A DNA stretch of 16,467 bases from Chloroflexota bacterium (GTDB lineage: Bacteria > Chloroflexota > Dormibacteria > Dormibacterales > Dormibacteraceae): NCBI GenBank assembly GCA_005888075.1, contig VBKD01000076.1:1-16467 (forward strand), given 5' to 3'. Positions 1-7,118 of the stretch are shown one piece after another. The position numbers were made by a program, and so were the translations under genes. Within the stretch, counting starts at the first letter, position 1. Each line of letters opens with the position of its first letter. The notes under the pieces are model-generated. The model made no database searches. It was not told where the DNA came from and saw nothing but the letters and a program-made list of their open reading frames with translations.

Positions 1-825
1 CTCGCGCGCGACCTGCTTCATCTCGGAATTTGTCGCCATCTTCTCCAGCTCCTTGGACAACCTCTCGAGCTCCTCCCCTCCCGCCATCATCTTCGTCAGC
101 TCGTCGAGCGTCGTTTCAGCTTTTGAGTAAGAACCCATCAGCCGCCCACGGTTGAGCAGCACAAATCGATCACCGACCGGATATGCGTGGTGCGGGTTGT
201 GCGTGATGAAGATCACGCCGAGGCCGCGTTCTCGCGCCTGCACCACGTACTTCAGCACTATGCCGGATTGCTTCACTCCAAGCGCAGAGGTCGGCTCATC
301 GAGGATCAGAACCTTGGCTCCGAAGTAGACGGCTCGCGCGATCGCGACGGCCTGGCGTTCGCCGCCGGACAGGGTGCCGACCGTCTGGTTCGGATCACGT
401 ACATCGATGCCCATCTTGCGCATCTCTTCACGCATGACTCTCTTCGCGAAGCCGGAGTTGAGCCTCCGCGCCGGTCCGACACCGATGGTCGGCTCGCTGC
501 CCAGGAAGAAGTTCCGCCAGACAGACATCAGGGGCACTGTCGCCAGGTCCTGAAAGACGACAGAGATCCCCGCCGCCCGCGCCTCGCGCGGCCCGCTGAA
601 CTGAACGGGCTTGCCATCGACGAGCAGCTCTCCCTCATCCTGCGGGTGAACACCCGAAAGGATCTTGATCAACGTCGACTTGCCGGCGCCGTTGTCCCCG
701 AGCACGCACGTGACCTCTCCCGAATGAACTTGCATCGAGATGTCGCGGAGGGCGATGACGCCACCGAAGTACTTGCTGATGTGACGAACCTCGACCAGAG
801 GAACGCCGTTCGGTGTCTCGCTCAC
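1..825 (-). CDS. Sugar ABC transporter ATP-binding protein (single-domain, FrcA-like), 3' end cut by window
   Basis: ATPase subunit of a carbohydrate ABC importer; it hydrolyses ATP on the cytoplasmic face to drive the neighbouring permease. I translated the frame by hand from a GTG at 825: 275 codons run to base 1 with no stop. Visible motifs are Walker A GDNGAGKST (residues 43-51), Q-loop Gln92, signature LSGGE (152-156), Walker B VLILDEP (172-178) and switch His209. Single-NBD members of this group are about 260-280 residues, so only a short tail should be missing; RbsA-type ATPases carry two such domains. The GTG has GAGGG a few bases upstream and lies 15 bases after the permease stop, so it is the last visible gene of the operon. 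Substrate cannot be read from the ATPase; context suggests inositol or another cyclitol or sugar. Confidence 0.93.
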   Translation of the reverse strand, partial: MSETPNGVPLVEVRHISKYFGGVIALRDISMQVHSGEVTCVLGDNGAGKSTLIKILSGVHPQDEGELLVDGKPVQFSGPREARAAGISVVFQDLATVPLMSVWRNFFLGSEPTIGVGPARRLNSGFAKRVMREEMRKMGIDVRDPNQTVGTLSGGERQAVAIARAVYFGAKVLILDEPTSALGVKQSGIVLKYVVQARERGLGVIFITHNPHHAYPVGDRFVLLNRGRLMGSYSKAETTLDELTKMMAGGEELERLSKELEKMATNSEMKQVARE

Positions 826-840
826 GTCAGCACCCTCAAC

Positions 841-1920
841 TCATCGCCTCGCGCTCGCGGCGCGACGTCTCACCAGTGTGTTCACTCCGACGGCCAGGAA
901 GAGGATGACTCCGAGGAATGTGTACTTCCAGTTGGAGTCCCAGCCAGCGAAGATGATCCCAATTTCCGCGACGCCGATGATGAAGGCGCCGATCGAGGCG
1001 CCGATCGCGGATCCATAGCCGCCGGTGAGCAGGCAACCGCCCACGACCGCGGCGATGATGTAAAAGAACTCCTCCCCTACTCCCTGCCCGGTTTGGATGC
1101 CGCGGTAGCGAAGGGCGACCATGATCCCGACCAGAGCCGCCGACATCGCCGTGTACATGAAAAGAATCACCTTGGTTCGGCTCACCGGGACGCCGACCGC
1201 GCGTGCTGCGTTGGCGTCGCCTCCCACCGCGTAGATCCAGTTGCCGAAGGTGGTTTGCGTCAGGACCCAGGTGGCGACCGCGGTGATGGCGATCCACCAC
1301 AGGACCGCATCCTGGAAGTTGTAGGGCGCAAGGACGGTGCTGCCGAAAATCTTGCGCGCCGTATCGAATCCAGCCGCCTGATCGGAGATGTCGAACCGAA
1401 CTGTGTTGGTGAGAAGAAGCGTGACGCCGACGTTGACGCCACGCAATACGAAAAATGTGGCCAGCGTGATGATGAAGCTCGGCAGCTTGGTGCGGATGAC
1501 GACGTACCCGTTGACCGCTCCGACACCGGCCGCGAACACAAAGGTGAGGAAGATGGCGAGCCATACGTTCAGGTTGTACCGCGTTACGAGCATGCCCAGC
1601 AACAGGCCGGTGGTGCCTGTCATGACGCCGGCGGACAGGTCGAACTCTCCGCCGATCATCAGCAGGGCGACCGCCACCGCCATGATCCCGAAGCTGGACG
1701 AGGCGTCCGTCCAGTTCTGCATGCCGGCGAGGGACGAGAACTTGTGTCCGGGGGTTGCGTCGACGGTGGCAAAAAGCACGTAGACGACGATGGCGCCCAA
1801 AAGCGCGCCCAGCTCCGGCCGCTGGAGCAGGCGTACCAGAGGGCTGATCCGCGCCATCCGCTCGTCGCCCGGTCCAGCCTGACCTGGAGCCGGAACGGGC
1901 TGAGTGGTTGCCACGCTCAT
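841..1920 (-). CDS. Sugar ABC transporter permease (BPD_transp_2 / FrcC-RbsC family)
   Basis: Inner-membrane channel subunit of a carbohydrate ABC importer, 359 residues. A hydrophilic N-terminal tail of about 35 residues precedes roughly eight to ten hydrophobic segments. The family's conserved region MIGGEFDLSAG (88-98) corresponds to the GGIDLSVG motif of ribose/fructose-type permeases. The cytoplasmic coupling loop GGDANAARAVGVPVSRTK (233-250) is the typical contact site for the ATPase. Start ATG at 1920 has GAGGGG about nine bases upstream. It sits between the binding-protein gene (68 bases upstream, with a strong hairpin in the gap) and the ATPase gene (15 bases downstream). The family is certain; the substrate is inferred only from the adjoining dehydrogenase and isomerase. 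Confidence 0.93.
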   Translation of the reverse strand: MSVATTQPVPAPGQAGPGDERMARISPLVRLLQRPELGALLGAIVVYVLFATVDATPGHKFSSLAGMQNWTDASSSFGIMAVAVALLMIGGEFDLSAGVMTGTTGLLLGMLVTRYNLNVWLAIFLTFVFAAGVGAVNGYVVIRTKLPSFIITLATFFVLRGVNVGVTLLLTNTVRFDISDQAAGFDTARKIFGSTVLAPYNFQDAVLWWIAITAVATWVLTQTTFGNWIYAVGGDANAARAVGVPVSRTKVILFMYTAMSAALVGIMVALRYRGIQTGQGVGEEFFYIIAAVVGGCLLTGGYGSAIGASIGAFIIGVAEIGIIFAGWDSNWKYTFLGVILFLAVGVNTLVRRRAASARR

Positions 1921-1946
1921 CCTTTATCGCCCCTCAAATCGCCGAT

Positions 1947-1971
1947 GCCGGGCCGGAAAATCCGGCCCGGC
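1947..1971 (-). promoter_or_regulatory. Strong intergenic hairpin between binding-protein and permease genes
   Basis: Perfect inverted repeat with an 11-bp stem (GCCGGGCCGGA at 1947-1957, complement at 1961-1971) and an AAA loop, in the 68-base gap between the lipoprotein and permease genes. No T-run follows in the direction of transcription, so it is unlikely to be a full terminator. Hairpins at this place in sugar-transport operons (for example malE-malF) protect the upstream mRNA from 3' decay and so raise binding-protein level relative to the membrane parts. That role is an inference here. Confidence 0.7.
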
Positions 1972-1988
1972 AAGGCGTCCTTTTCAGT

Positions 1989-2981
1989 CTATCTAGTGCC
2001 CTGGCTGGTCAAGGAGGCGACGGTGGACGCGTTGCTCTTGTCGACGATGCCGGGGCCGCTCTTCACCGTGTCGAAGCCGCCGACCGTGTTTGCGTTTTGC
2101 TTGAACAGCTTGAGGATGACGATCGGCAGGTAACCCTGCAGGTACTGCTGCTGGTCGATCGCAAAGTCGACCTTGCCCGACTGGATATCGGAGACCACCT
2201 TGGTGCTGATGTCGAAGGTGGCGATCTTGGCCTTCGAGTTCGCGCCGGCTACGGCCGACTCGACGATGTTCGTGGCCACGTCTGGGTCGAGGGCCAGGAT
2301 TGCGTCGATGCTGGGGTCAGCGCTCAACGCTGCCTGCAGAGTCGCGGTCGACGACGAAACGTTGGACTTGGCATTGTCGATGACAAGGTCTTTTTCGTTG
2401 CCGCCAAATCCCGTCTTGGCGCCGGCGCAGCGGTCCCGCAGACTGGTGCTGGTCGCCTCGTGGATCACGCAAAGCAGCTTGGTCCCGCCGTCAGCCTTCA
2501 GTCGGATGCCCGCCTGCTGTCCCGCCGCAATCTCGGGCTGGCCGACGCACGTGATCGCACCCGAGTATGCGATGTAGCTCTGTCCGTTGACCGTGCCGCA
2601 GTTGTTGATCAGGACCAGAGGAATGCCCTGGCCGGCGGCCTGCTTGGCGCAGTCGAGGACGGTCTTGCTGTGCGGAGAAACCGCCAGGCCGTCGGGCTTG
2701 GCGGTCACGGCGGCGCTGATGAACTGGCACTCCTGACCGTCGTCGTTGTTGCTGCCCTGGTAGTTGACCGATACGCCGAGGTCGGTCGCCGCCTGCTTCT
2801 CACCTTTCTGCACGACCGACCAGAAGGTGCCGTTGTCGCCGTGCGTCACGAAGTAGAAGCGAAAGCCACTCGCGCCGGTACCAGACGATGGCGTGGTGCC
2901 GCTCGTGGTCGGCCCGCTGGTACATCCGGCAACGAACATGAGCACGACTGCGAGACCGATGATTCCCCGAACTCGATTCAT
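1989..2981 (-). CDS. Sugar-binding lipoprotein of ABC importer (Peripla_BP_4 type)
   Basis: Extracytoplasmic solute-binding protein that captures the substrate and delivers it to the permease. A lipoprotein signal is clear: MNRVRG, a hydrophobic stretch, then lipobox VAGC with Cys20 as the lipidation site, followed by a Ser/Thr/Gly-rich linker (about 21-39). The mature part has features of ribose/galactose-type binding proteins, including FYFVTHGDNGTFWSVVQKG near the start, LCVIHEATSTSLRDRCAG mid-protein and ALDPDVA later. GTG (2984) directly follows the upstream TAA, with ATG at 2981 next to it; I prefer the ATG because AGGAGG lies eight bases before it. Length about 330 residues, normal for the family. 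It is the third gene of the catabolic operon. Ligand unknown; a cyclitol or sugar is expected. Confidence 0.92.
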   Translation of the reverse strand: MNRVRGIIGLAVVLMFVAGCTSGPTTSGTTPSSGTGASGFRFYFVTHGDNGTFWSVVQKGEKQAATDLGVSVNYQGSNNDDGQECQFISAAVTAKPDGLAVSPHSKTVLDCAKQAAGQGIPLVLINNCGTVNGQSYIAYSGAITCVGQPEIAAGQQAGIRLKADGGTKLLCVIHEATSTSLRDRCAGAKTGFGGNEKDLVIDNAKSNVSSSTATLQAALSADPSIDAILALDPDVATNIVESAVAGANSKAKIATFDISTKVVSDIQSGKVDFAIDQQQYLQGYLPIVILKLFKQNANTVGGFDTVKSGPGIVDKSNASTVASLTSQGTR

Positions 2982-2984
2982 CAC

Positions 2985-3890
2985 TTACTCCTCCTGCGAT
3001 GCGCTGATGTGCTGCTTGGCGCCGGAAATGCGAAAGTATTCGAGGCTTTGGCGCGCCGCTTCGGCGGGCCCGCGTCCAGGTTCGGGATCAGCAGTAAGCG
3101 CCGTGTCCTGCTCGAGCACGAACCAGCCTCCGTAGCCGGCTTTCCGCAAGCCGTTGAGAACCGCGTCTATGTCCAGACCGCCCTGGCCCAAGGGCTGGTA
3201 CAGACCTTGGCGCACCGCATCCGTATACGAGATCTCTCGCGCGCGAACCAGGGCGGCAATCTCCACGTTGACATCCTTCAGGTGGACATGACCGATCCGG
3301 GAGCCCACATGCGCGACCAGGCCAACCGGGTCGGTCCCGCCGATCAGCAGATGCCCGGTGTCCAGGCACAGGTCGACATCGCTGATCTCAAGCAGTCGCA
3401 GGACCTGGTCCTGGGTCTCGACCGCGGTGCCCGCGTGCGGATGAAATGCCAGACCGAGGCCATGGGAGGCGGCCACATTTTCAGCCACTGTAAGCGTCAT
3501 GGCCAGCTCCCGCCAGGCCTCGCTCGACAATTCGTGGTGACCGTCGTAGGTGTCACCAGGCAGGGCGGCGGCAACGACCAGCTGCTCGGCGCCGGCAGCG
3601 GCCAGCATCCGCGCTTGCGCCTCGATTTCGCCCAGCGCGGCTGACGGCGATTCGTGAAGGACGGCCGCGAGGAAGCCGGCGGCCAGCCGCAGGCCATACT
3701 GGTCGAGCAGCTCGCGGCATGCTCGGGGGTCTCGCGGCAGGTAACCGGGCGGCCCGAGCTCGGTCGCGTCAAAACCCACGGCCTTCATCTCATCGAGCAC
3801 GCGCTGGGGGGACATGCGGTAGCCCCAGCTCCCCAGCTCGCTGACGCCCCACGAGATCGGGGCGGCGGCCACTCTGGAGGCCCAGGTCAT
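2985..3890 (-). CDS. IolE-like sugar phosphate isomerase/epimerase family protein (possible inosose dehydratase)
   Basis: TIM-barrel protein of the AP-endonuclease-2/xylose-isomerase-like superfamily, 301 residues. The N-terminal APISWGVSE (10-18) resembles the NPISW signature of 2-keto-myo-inositol dehydratase (IolE), as does FHPHAGTAVET (149-159). Probable metal-site residues are Glu44, Asp177 and His180 in LDTGH, His203 in HVHLKD and Glu260 in VLEQD. IolE dehydrates scyllo-inosose, the product of inositol 2-dehydrogenase, and an IolG-like gene lies immediately upstream with an ATGA overlap (3887-3890), so the pair would carry out consecutive steps. An epimerase or isomerase acting on another keto-sugar (IolI-like) is the main alternative. 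Its 3' end carries the Shine-Dalgarno of the binding-protein gene. Confidence 0.85.
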   Translation of the reverse strand: MTWASRVAAAPISWGVSELGSWGYRMSPQRVLDEMKAVGFDATELGPPGYLPRDPRACRELLDQYGLRLAAGFLAAVLHESPSAALGEIEAQARMLAAAGAEQLVVAAALPGDTYDGHHELSSEAWRELAMTLTVAENVAASHGLGLAFHPHAGTAVETQDQVLRLLEISDVDLCLDTGHLLIGGTDPVGLVAHVGSRIGHVHLKDVNVEIAALVRAREISYTDAVRQGLYQPLGQGGLDIDAVLNGLRKAGYGGWFVLEQDTALTADPEPGRGPAEAARQSLEYFRISGAKQHISASQEE

Positions 3891-4882
3891 GCGATTTCCT
3901 CAACACGCACCGGCCGGTGCTCCATGCGCGAGCGGCCGGCCGCCAGGGCGACGACCAGCGCGTCGCGTGCATCGGTCACCGGGCACGGGCTCTCCGACCG
4001 ATCTTTCACCGCGGTCAGGAATGCATCGAGCTCACTCCGGTAGGCGCCCTTGAAGCGGTCGAGGAAGTCCTTGTACCCGCGCTCCGGCGGAGCTTCGACG
4101 CCAGGCTCGACCGACCGCAGGGGCGTGCGCGCATCGAATCCCACACATAGGCTGTCGCGAAGACCGAACACCTCCATCCGCACGTCGTAGCCTCGCGGAT
4201 CGTTGCGCGCGCCGGTGATCACGCCCAGTGCGCCATCCTCGAACCGCAGCAACGCACACGCGGCGTCGACATCACGATGGCGGGCGAACAGCGCGTCGTT
4301 CGCCTCCCCGTCGGCGTATACCTCGACCACCCGCTTGGCCAGCACCCACGAGGCGATGTCGAAGTCGTGGATGGCGAGGTCGAGCCAGATGCCGCCCGAA
4401 TCCGCGATGTAAGCCTCAGGCGGGGGTGATGGATCGTGAGTCGCGAGCCTCACCAGGTGCACCTCGCCGATCGATCCTGTTAGCACCGCTTCTCTCGCAG
4501 CGATGTAGCCCGCGTCGAATCGCCGCTGGAACCCGATCTGGACGAACGCTCCGGCACGCTCCACGTGCTCGATCACAGCATCCGTGGTCGTGAGGTCGAG
4601 CGCGATGGGCTTCTCGCAGAACGCCGGCACCGATGCGTCGGCAGCGAGGTGAAGCAGCTCGGCGTGAGCGGGCGTCGCCGCGGCGATCACCACTGCGTCG
4701 ATCCCGGACTCCAGCAATCGCTCGGGACTGTCCACGCTCCCGACCCCGAGCTCATCCGCGACGTGCGCGACCCGCCGCGAGTCCGTGTCGGTCACGGTCA
4801 ATCTCTCCACCAGGGGGTTCTCCTTGAGGCTGCGCGCGTGAAACGCGCCGATCCTCCCCACCCCGATCAGGCCGATATGCAT
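3887..4882 (-). CDS. Gfo/Idh/MocA oxidoreductase, inositol 2-dehydrogenase-like
   Basis: NAD(P)-dependent dehydrogenase oxidising a cyclitol or sugar hydroxyl, probably myo-inositol to scyllo-inosose. The Rossmann motif GVGRIG spans residues 7-12 and CEKPIALD contains the conserved EKP (Lys91). Asp168 and His172 in WLDLAIHDFD match the Lys-Asp-His triad and four-residue Asp-His spacing of Bacillus IolG (Lys97, Asp172, His176). GFQRRFDAGY (117-126) is also typical of the IolG branch. I chose ATG 4882 (331 residues) because it starts directly at MHIGLIGVG and has GGGGAGGAG a few bases upstream; an extension to 4927 would add a non-conserved 15-residue tail. It is first in the operon, behind a strong promoter and two operators. 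Exact substrate is inferred. Confidence 0.9.
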   Translation of the reverse strand: MHIGLIGVGRIGAFHARSLKENPLVERLTVTDTDSRRVAHVADELGVGSVDSPERLLESGIDAVVIAAATPAHAELLHLAADASVPAFCEKPIALDLTTTDAVIEHVERAGAFVQIGFQRRFDAGYIAAREAVLTGSIGEVHLVRLATHDPSPPPEAYIADSGGIWLDLAIHDFDIASWVLAKRVVEVYADGEANDALFARHRDVDAACALLRFEDGALGVITGARNDPRGYDVRMEVFGLRDSLCVGFDARTPLRSVEPGVEAPPERGYKDFLDRFKGAYRSELDAFLTAVKDRSESPCPVTDARDALVVALAAGRSRMEHRPVRVEEIA

Positions 4883-4950
4883 GCCACGCTCCTCCCCTGA
4901 CGCGATAGCACCGAAGGCTTTCTCCACACGCCCGGGCGGGAGAAGTTGGT

Positions 4951-4964
4951 TGGGAACGTTCCCA
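4951..4964. promoter_or_regulatory. LacI-family operator, copy 1
   Basis: Perfect 14-bp palindrome TGGGAACGTTCCCA with the central CG typical of LacI/GalR-family sites. It lies about 10-24 bases downstream of the predicted start of the minus-strand operon and adjoins a second copy. The adjacent LacI-family gene is the obvious ligand; binding is inferred. Confidence 0.88.
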
Positions 4965-4978
4965 CGGGAACGTTCCCG
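4965..4978. promoter_or_regulatory. LacI-family operator, copy 2
   Basis: Perfect palindrome CGGGAACGTTCCCG directly abutting copy 1; the shared core is GGGAACGTTCCC and the centres are 14 bp apart. It ends two bases before the minus-strand -10 box and covers the predicted transcription start near 4974, so occupancy would block the promoter. Because the region is divergent, it may also control the regulator itself. Confidence 0.88.
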
Positions 4979-4980
4979 TT

Positions 4981-5008
4981 AGTATATGTCGCCAACGCCA
5001 GATGTCAA
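4981..5008 (-). promoter_or_regulatory. Sigma-70-type promoter of the catabolic operon
   Basis: Read on the minus strand: TTGACA (5008-5003), 16-base spacer, TATACT (4986-4981). The -35 is a perfect consensus hexamer and the -10 matches five of six positions. The predicted start lies near 4974, inside operator 2, with a leader of about 92 bases before the dehydrogenase ATG. The -35 hexamer overlaps the proposed start codon of the divergent lacI-type gene at 5002. Confidence 0.8.
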
Positions 5009-6042
5009 GAAGCACGGCGGTGGAGCGAGCGGGCCGGCGCGCGCCGACCATCATCGATGTCGCCCGCCGGGCCGGGGTCTCGAAGTCCGTCGTCTCTCGC
5101 GTGATGCGCAGCGAAGCGTCGGTCAGCTCGGTGAGCCGCGCTGCGGTGACCGCTGCCGCCGAAGAGCTCGGGTACCGGGCGAACGCCGTCGCGCGAAGCC
5201 TCGTGCAGAGGCGGACCTACAACGTGGGCGTCATGGTCTCCGACCTGCACAACATCTTTTTTGCAGAGGTGCTCGACGGGCTCTACGCGGCTGCCGCCGA
5301 TCGCGGTTACCGGACGTTGATCACCACTGGTAATCGGGACCCGCTGGCCGAGGCCAGCGCCCTCGAACAGCTCCTGGAGCTACGCGCGGATGGAGTCGTC
5401 CTCGCCGGCTCGCGGATGCCGGATGAAGCAATCGCCGCGGCAGCCCGCGTCATCCCGATCGCCGCGGTCGGAAGCGACCTCCGCCTTTCGGGCGTCGACG
5501 TGGTGGTCGACGACGATCACAAGGGAGCCGTTCTGGCGGTGGAGCACCTCATCGGGCTAGGCCATCGCGACGTCGCCCTCATCGATGGCGGAAAGGGCGC
5601 GGGCGCGGCGGAGAGACGGGCCGGCTATCGTTCGGCGATGGCCGCTGCCGGTCTGGGCGCGCATGTGCGCGTAGAGCCGGGCGACTTCACCGAAAGCGGC
5701 GGATATGAAGGAGCCCGGCGGCTGCTCAACGGCCTCCGGCGCCCCACCGCGATCTTCGCGAGCAACGACCAGTCGGCGGTGGGCGCTCTCAACGCGGTCA
5801 TCGAGGCCGGGCTGAACGTGCCAGAGGACGTCTCGCTGATGGGCTACGACAACACCGCGCTGGCCGCGCTGCGCCACATCTCGCTCACCACCATTCACCA
5901 GCCGCGCAACCAGATCGGCGAGATGGCGATGCGGGCGGTCGTGCGCCGGATCGAGAAGCCCGGCCTTGCGGCCCGGCGGCACGTCCTGGCCCCAAAGCTC
6001 GTCGTCCGCTCGACCACCGCCCCGCCGCGACCGATCGGGTAG
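5002..6042 (+). CDS. LacI-family transcriptional regulator
   Basis: DNA-binding repressor, 346 residues. The N-terminal helix-turn-helix TIIDVARRAGVSKSVVSRVM spans about 16-35, followed by the hinge helix NAVARSLVQRR (61-71). A periplasmic-binding-like sensor domain follows, with NVGVMVSDLHNIFFAEVLDG (74-93), FASNDQSAVGA (252-262) and the conserved MGYDN (280-284). It is transcribed away from the catabolic operon and faces the two palindromic operators, so it should repress that operon until the sugar or cyclitol, or a breakdown product, binds. ATG 5002 has no clear Shine-Dalgarno; GTG at 5020 is an alternative that would still keep the whole HTH. The role is well supported, the effector is not known. 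Confidence 0.94.
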   Translation: MSRSTAVERAGRRAPTIIDVARRAGVSKSVVSRVMRSEASVSSVSRAAVTAAAEELGYRANAVARSLVQRRTYNVGVMVSDLHNIFFAEVLDGLYAAAADRGYRTLITTGNRDPLAEASALEQLLELRADGVVLAGSRMPDEAIAAAARVIPIAAVGSDLRLSGVDVVVDDDHKGAVLAVEHLIGLGHRDVALIDGGKGAGAAERRAGYRSAMAAAGLGAHVRVEPGDFTESGGYEGARRLLNGLRRPTAIFASNDQSAVGALNAVIEAGLNVPEDVSLMGYDNTALAALRHISLTTIHQPRNQIGEMAMRAVVRRIEKPGLAARRHVLAPKLVVRSTTAPPRPIG

Positions 6043-6067
6043 CTGAAGTAGCCTTTCACCTGCAGGA

Positions 6068-6964
6068 ATGCGGCTTTTGACATTTCGACGCAATGGCGCT
6101 GACGGGCTGGGGGTGCTGCGCCCAGGCCAGGCCGATGAGGTCGTGGAGCTGAAGCAGCCGCCGGACATGCTGACTCTGATCGAGGCCGGTGATGAGGGCT
6201 TGACGCAGGTGCGTGCCGCCCTCTCATCTTCGCGCCCCACCACGCACCGGCTTCAGGACATCGAGCTCCTTGCGCCGCTGACGCCCCGCCTCAACATCGT
6301 CGCCATCGGCCGCAACTACGGAAAGCACGCCGAGGAGACCGCGAAGCAGGGCAAAGATCCCGAGCCGCCAACTATCTTCACCAAGGCCATCACGTCATTG
6401 ACCCATCCGTACTCCAACATCGCTGTCGACCCCGCCATCAGCGAGCAGCTGGACTGGGAGGTCGAGCTGGCCGTCGTGATCGGGCGCGGCGGGGCGAACA
6501 TCCGCCGAGCTGATGCCGCCGCCCACGTGTTCGGGTACACGGTGATCAACGACGTGAGCGCGCGGGACATCCAGTTCGGGTGGGGCGGCCAGTTCTTCAA
6601 GGGCAAGAGCCTCGACGCCAGCTCACCCATTGGCCCATGGATCGTCACTCGGGACGAGATCGACGATCCGCAGGCGCTGAGCCTCCGCCTACGAGTCAAC
6701 GGCGAGCTCAAGCAAGATGGCAACACCCGCGACATGACCTTTTCCGTTGACGCCATCGTCGAATGGGCGTCGAAGGGTATGACACTGCCACCGGGGACGA
6801 TCATCGCCACCGGCACGCCAGACGGCGTGGGGTACATCCGCAAGCCGCCTGAGTACCTGAAGCCGGGTGACGTCATGGAGACGGAGGTCGAGGGCATCGG
6901 CGTGCTCCGCAACCGGATCGTCTCGGCTGTCAGCCAGCGGGTCCCTGCCGTCGCGATCCCCTGA
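6068..6964 (+). CDS. Fumarylacetoacetate hydrolase (FAH) family protein
   Basis: Predicted metal-dependent C-C hydrolase, decarboxylase or isomerase acting on a 2,4-diketo- or 2-oxo-acid; 298 residues, the usual size of the FAHD1/ureidoglycolate-lyase-like group. After an N-terminal domain (about 1-70), the catalytic fold shows AIGRNYGKHAEE (79-90), the metal-binding pair Glu131 and Glu133 in DWEVELAVVIG, Asp162 in VINDVSARD, Lys180 in FKGKSLD and TGTPDGVGY (248-256). Start ATG 6068 is 25 bases after the lacI-type stop, with a short AGG upstream, so it may be cotranscribed with the regulator. Related enzymes act late in sugar-acid breakdown (for example 2,4-diketo-3-deoxy-L-fuconate hydrolase), which would suit the locus, but the substrate cannot be told from sequence. 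Confidence 0.9.
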   Translation: MRLLTFRRNGADGLGVLRPGQADEVVELKQPPDMLTLIEAGDEGLTQVRAALSSSRPTTHRLQDIELLAPLTPRLNIVAIGRNYGKHAEETAKQGKDPEPPTIFTKAITSLTHPYSNIAVDPAISEQLDWEVELAVVIGRGGANIRRADAAAHVFGYTVINDVSARDIQFGWGGQFFKGKSLDASSPIGPWIVTRDEIDDPQALSLRLRVNGELKQDGNTRDMTFSVDAIVEWASKGMTLPPGTIIATGTPDGVGYIRKPPEYLKPGDVMETEVEGIGVLRNRIVSAVSQRVPAVAIP

Positions 6965-7118
6965 GGGCGGAACTTCCCTCCGCGTCATTTCGATTCCGCG
7001 AACTAAAAGGATCGGGCGTAATTTGAAAGGGGATGGCGGGAGAAGCCGCAGCTGACGAGGGATCGGTGGTCGATGTACGCGCCGGCCGGCGATCTCGCTC
7101 GCTGAAAGGAGGCAGAAG

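Noticed and set aside
187..2133. Very long plus-strand open frame (about 648 codons)
   Set aside because: Antisense to the ABC ATPase and permease genes; its translation is rich in Arg, Asp and Gly with no motif. Such frames are common opposite GC-rich genes.
1908..3644. Long plus-strand open frame (about 578 codons)
   Set aside because: Antisense to the binding protein and IolE-like genes, low-complexity composition, no domain; the minus-strand genes have clear motifs and ribosome binding sites.
4929..4938. CGCCCGGGCG palindrome in the operon leader
   Set aside because: Short and expected by chance in GC-rich DNA; no second copy or T-run.
4986..5333. Plus-strand frame starting at ATG 4986
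   Set aside because: Out of frame with the LacI-type gene, Arg/Gly-rich, no motif; the HTH is in the frame of 5002.
6965..7118. Possible promoter or small RNA in the longest gap
   Set aside because: No convincing -35/-10 pair, hairpin or open frame could be seen apart from the AAGGAGG before 7119.
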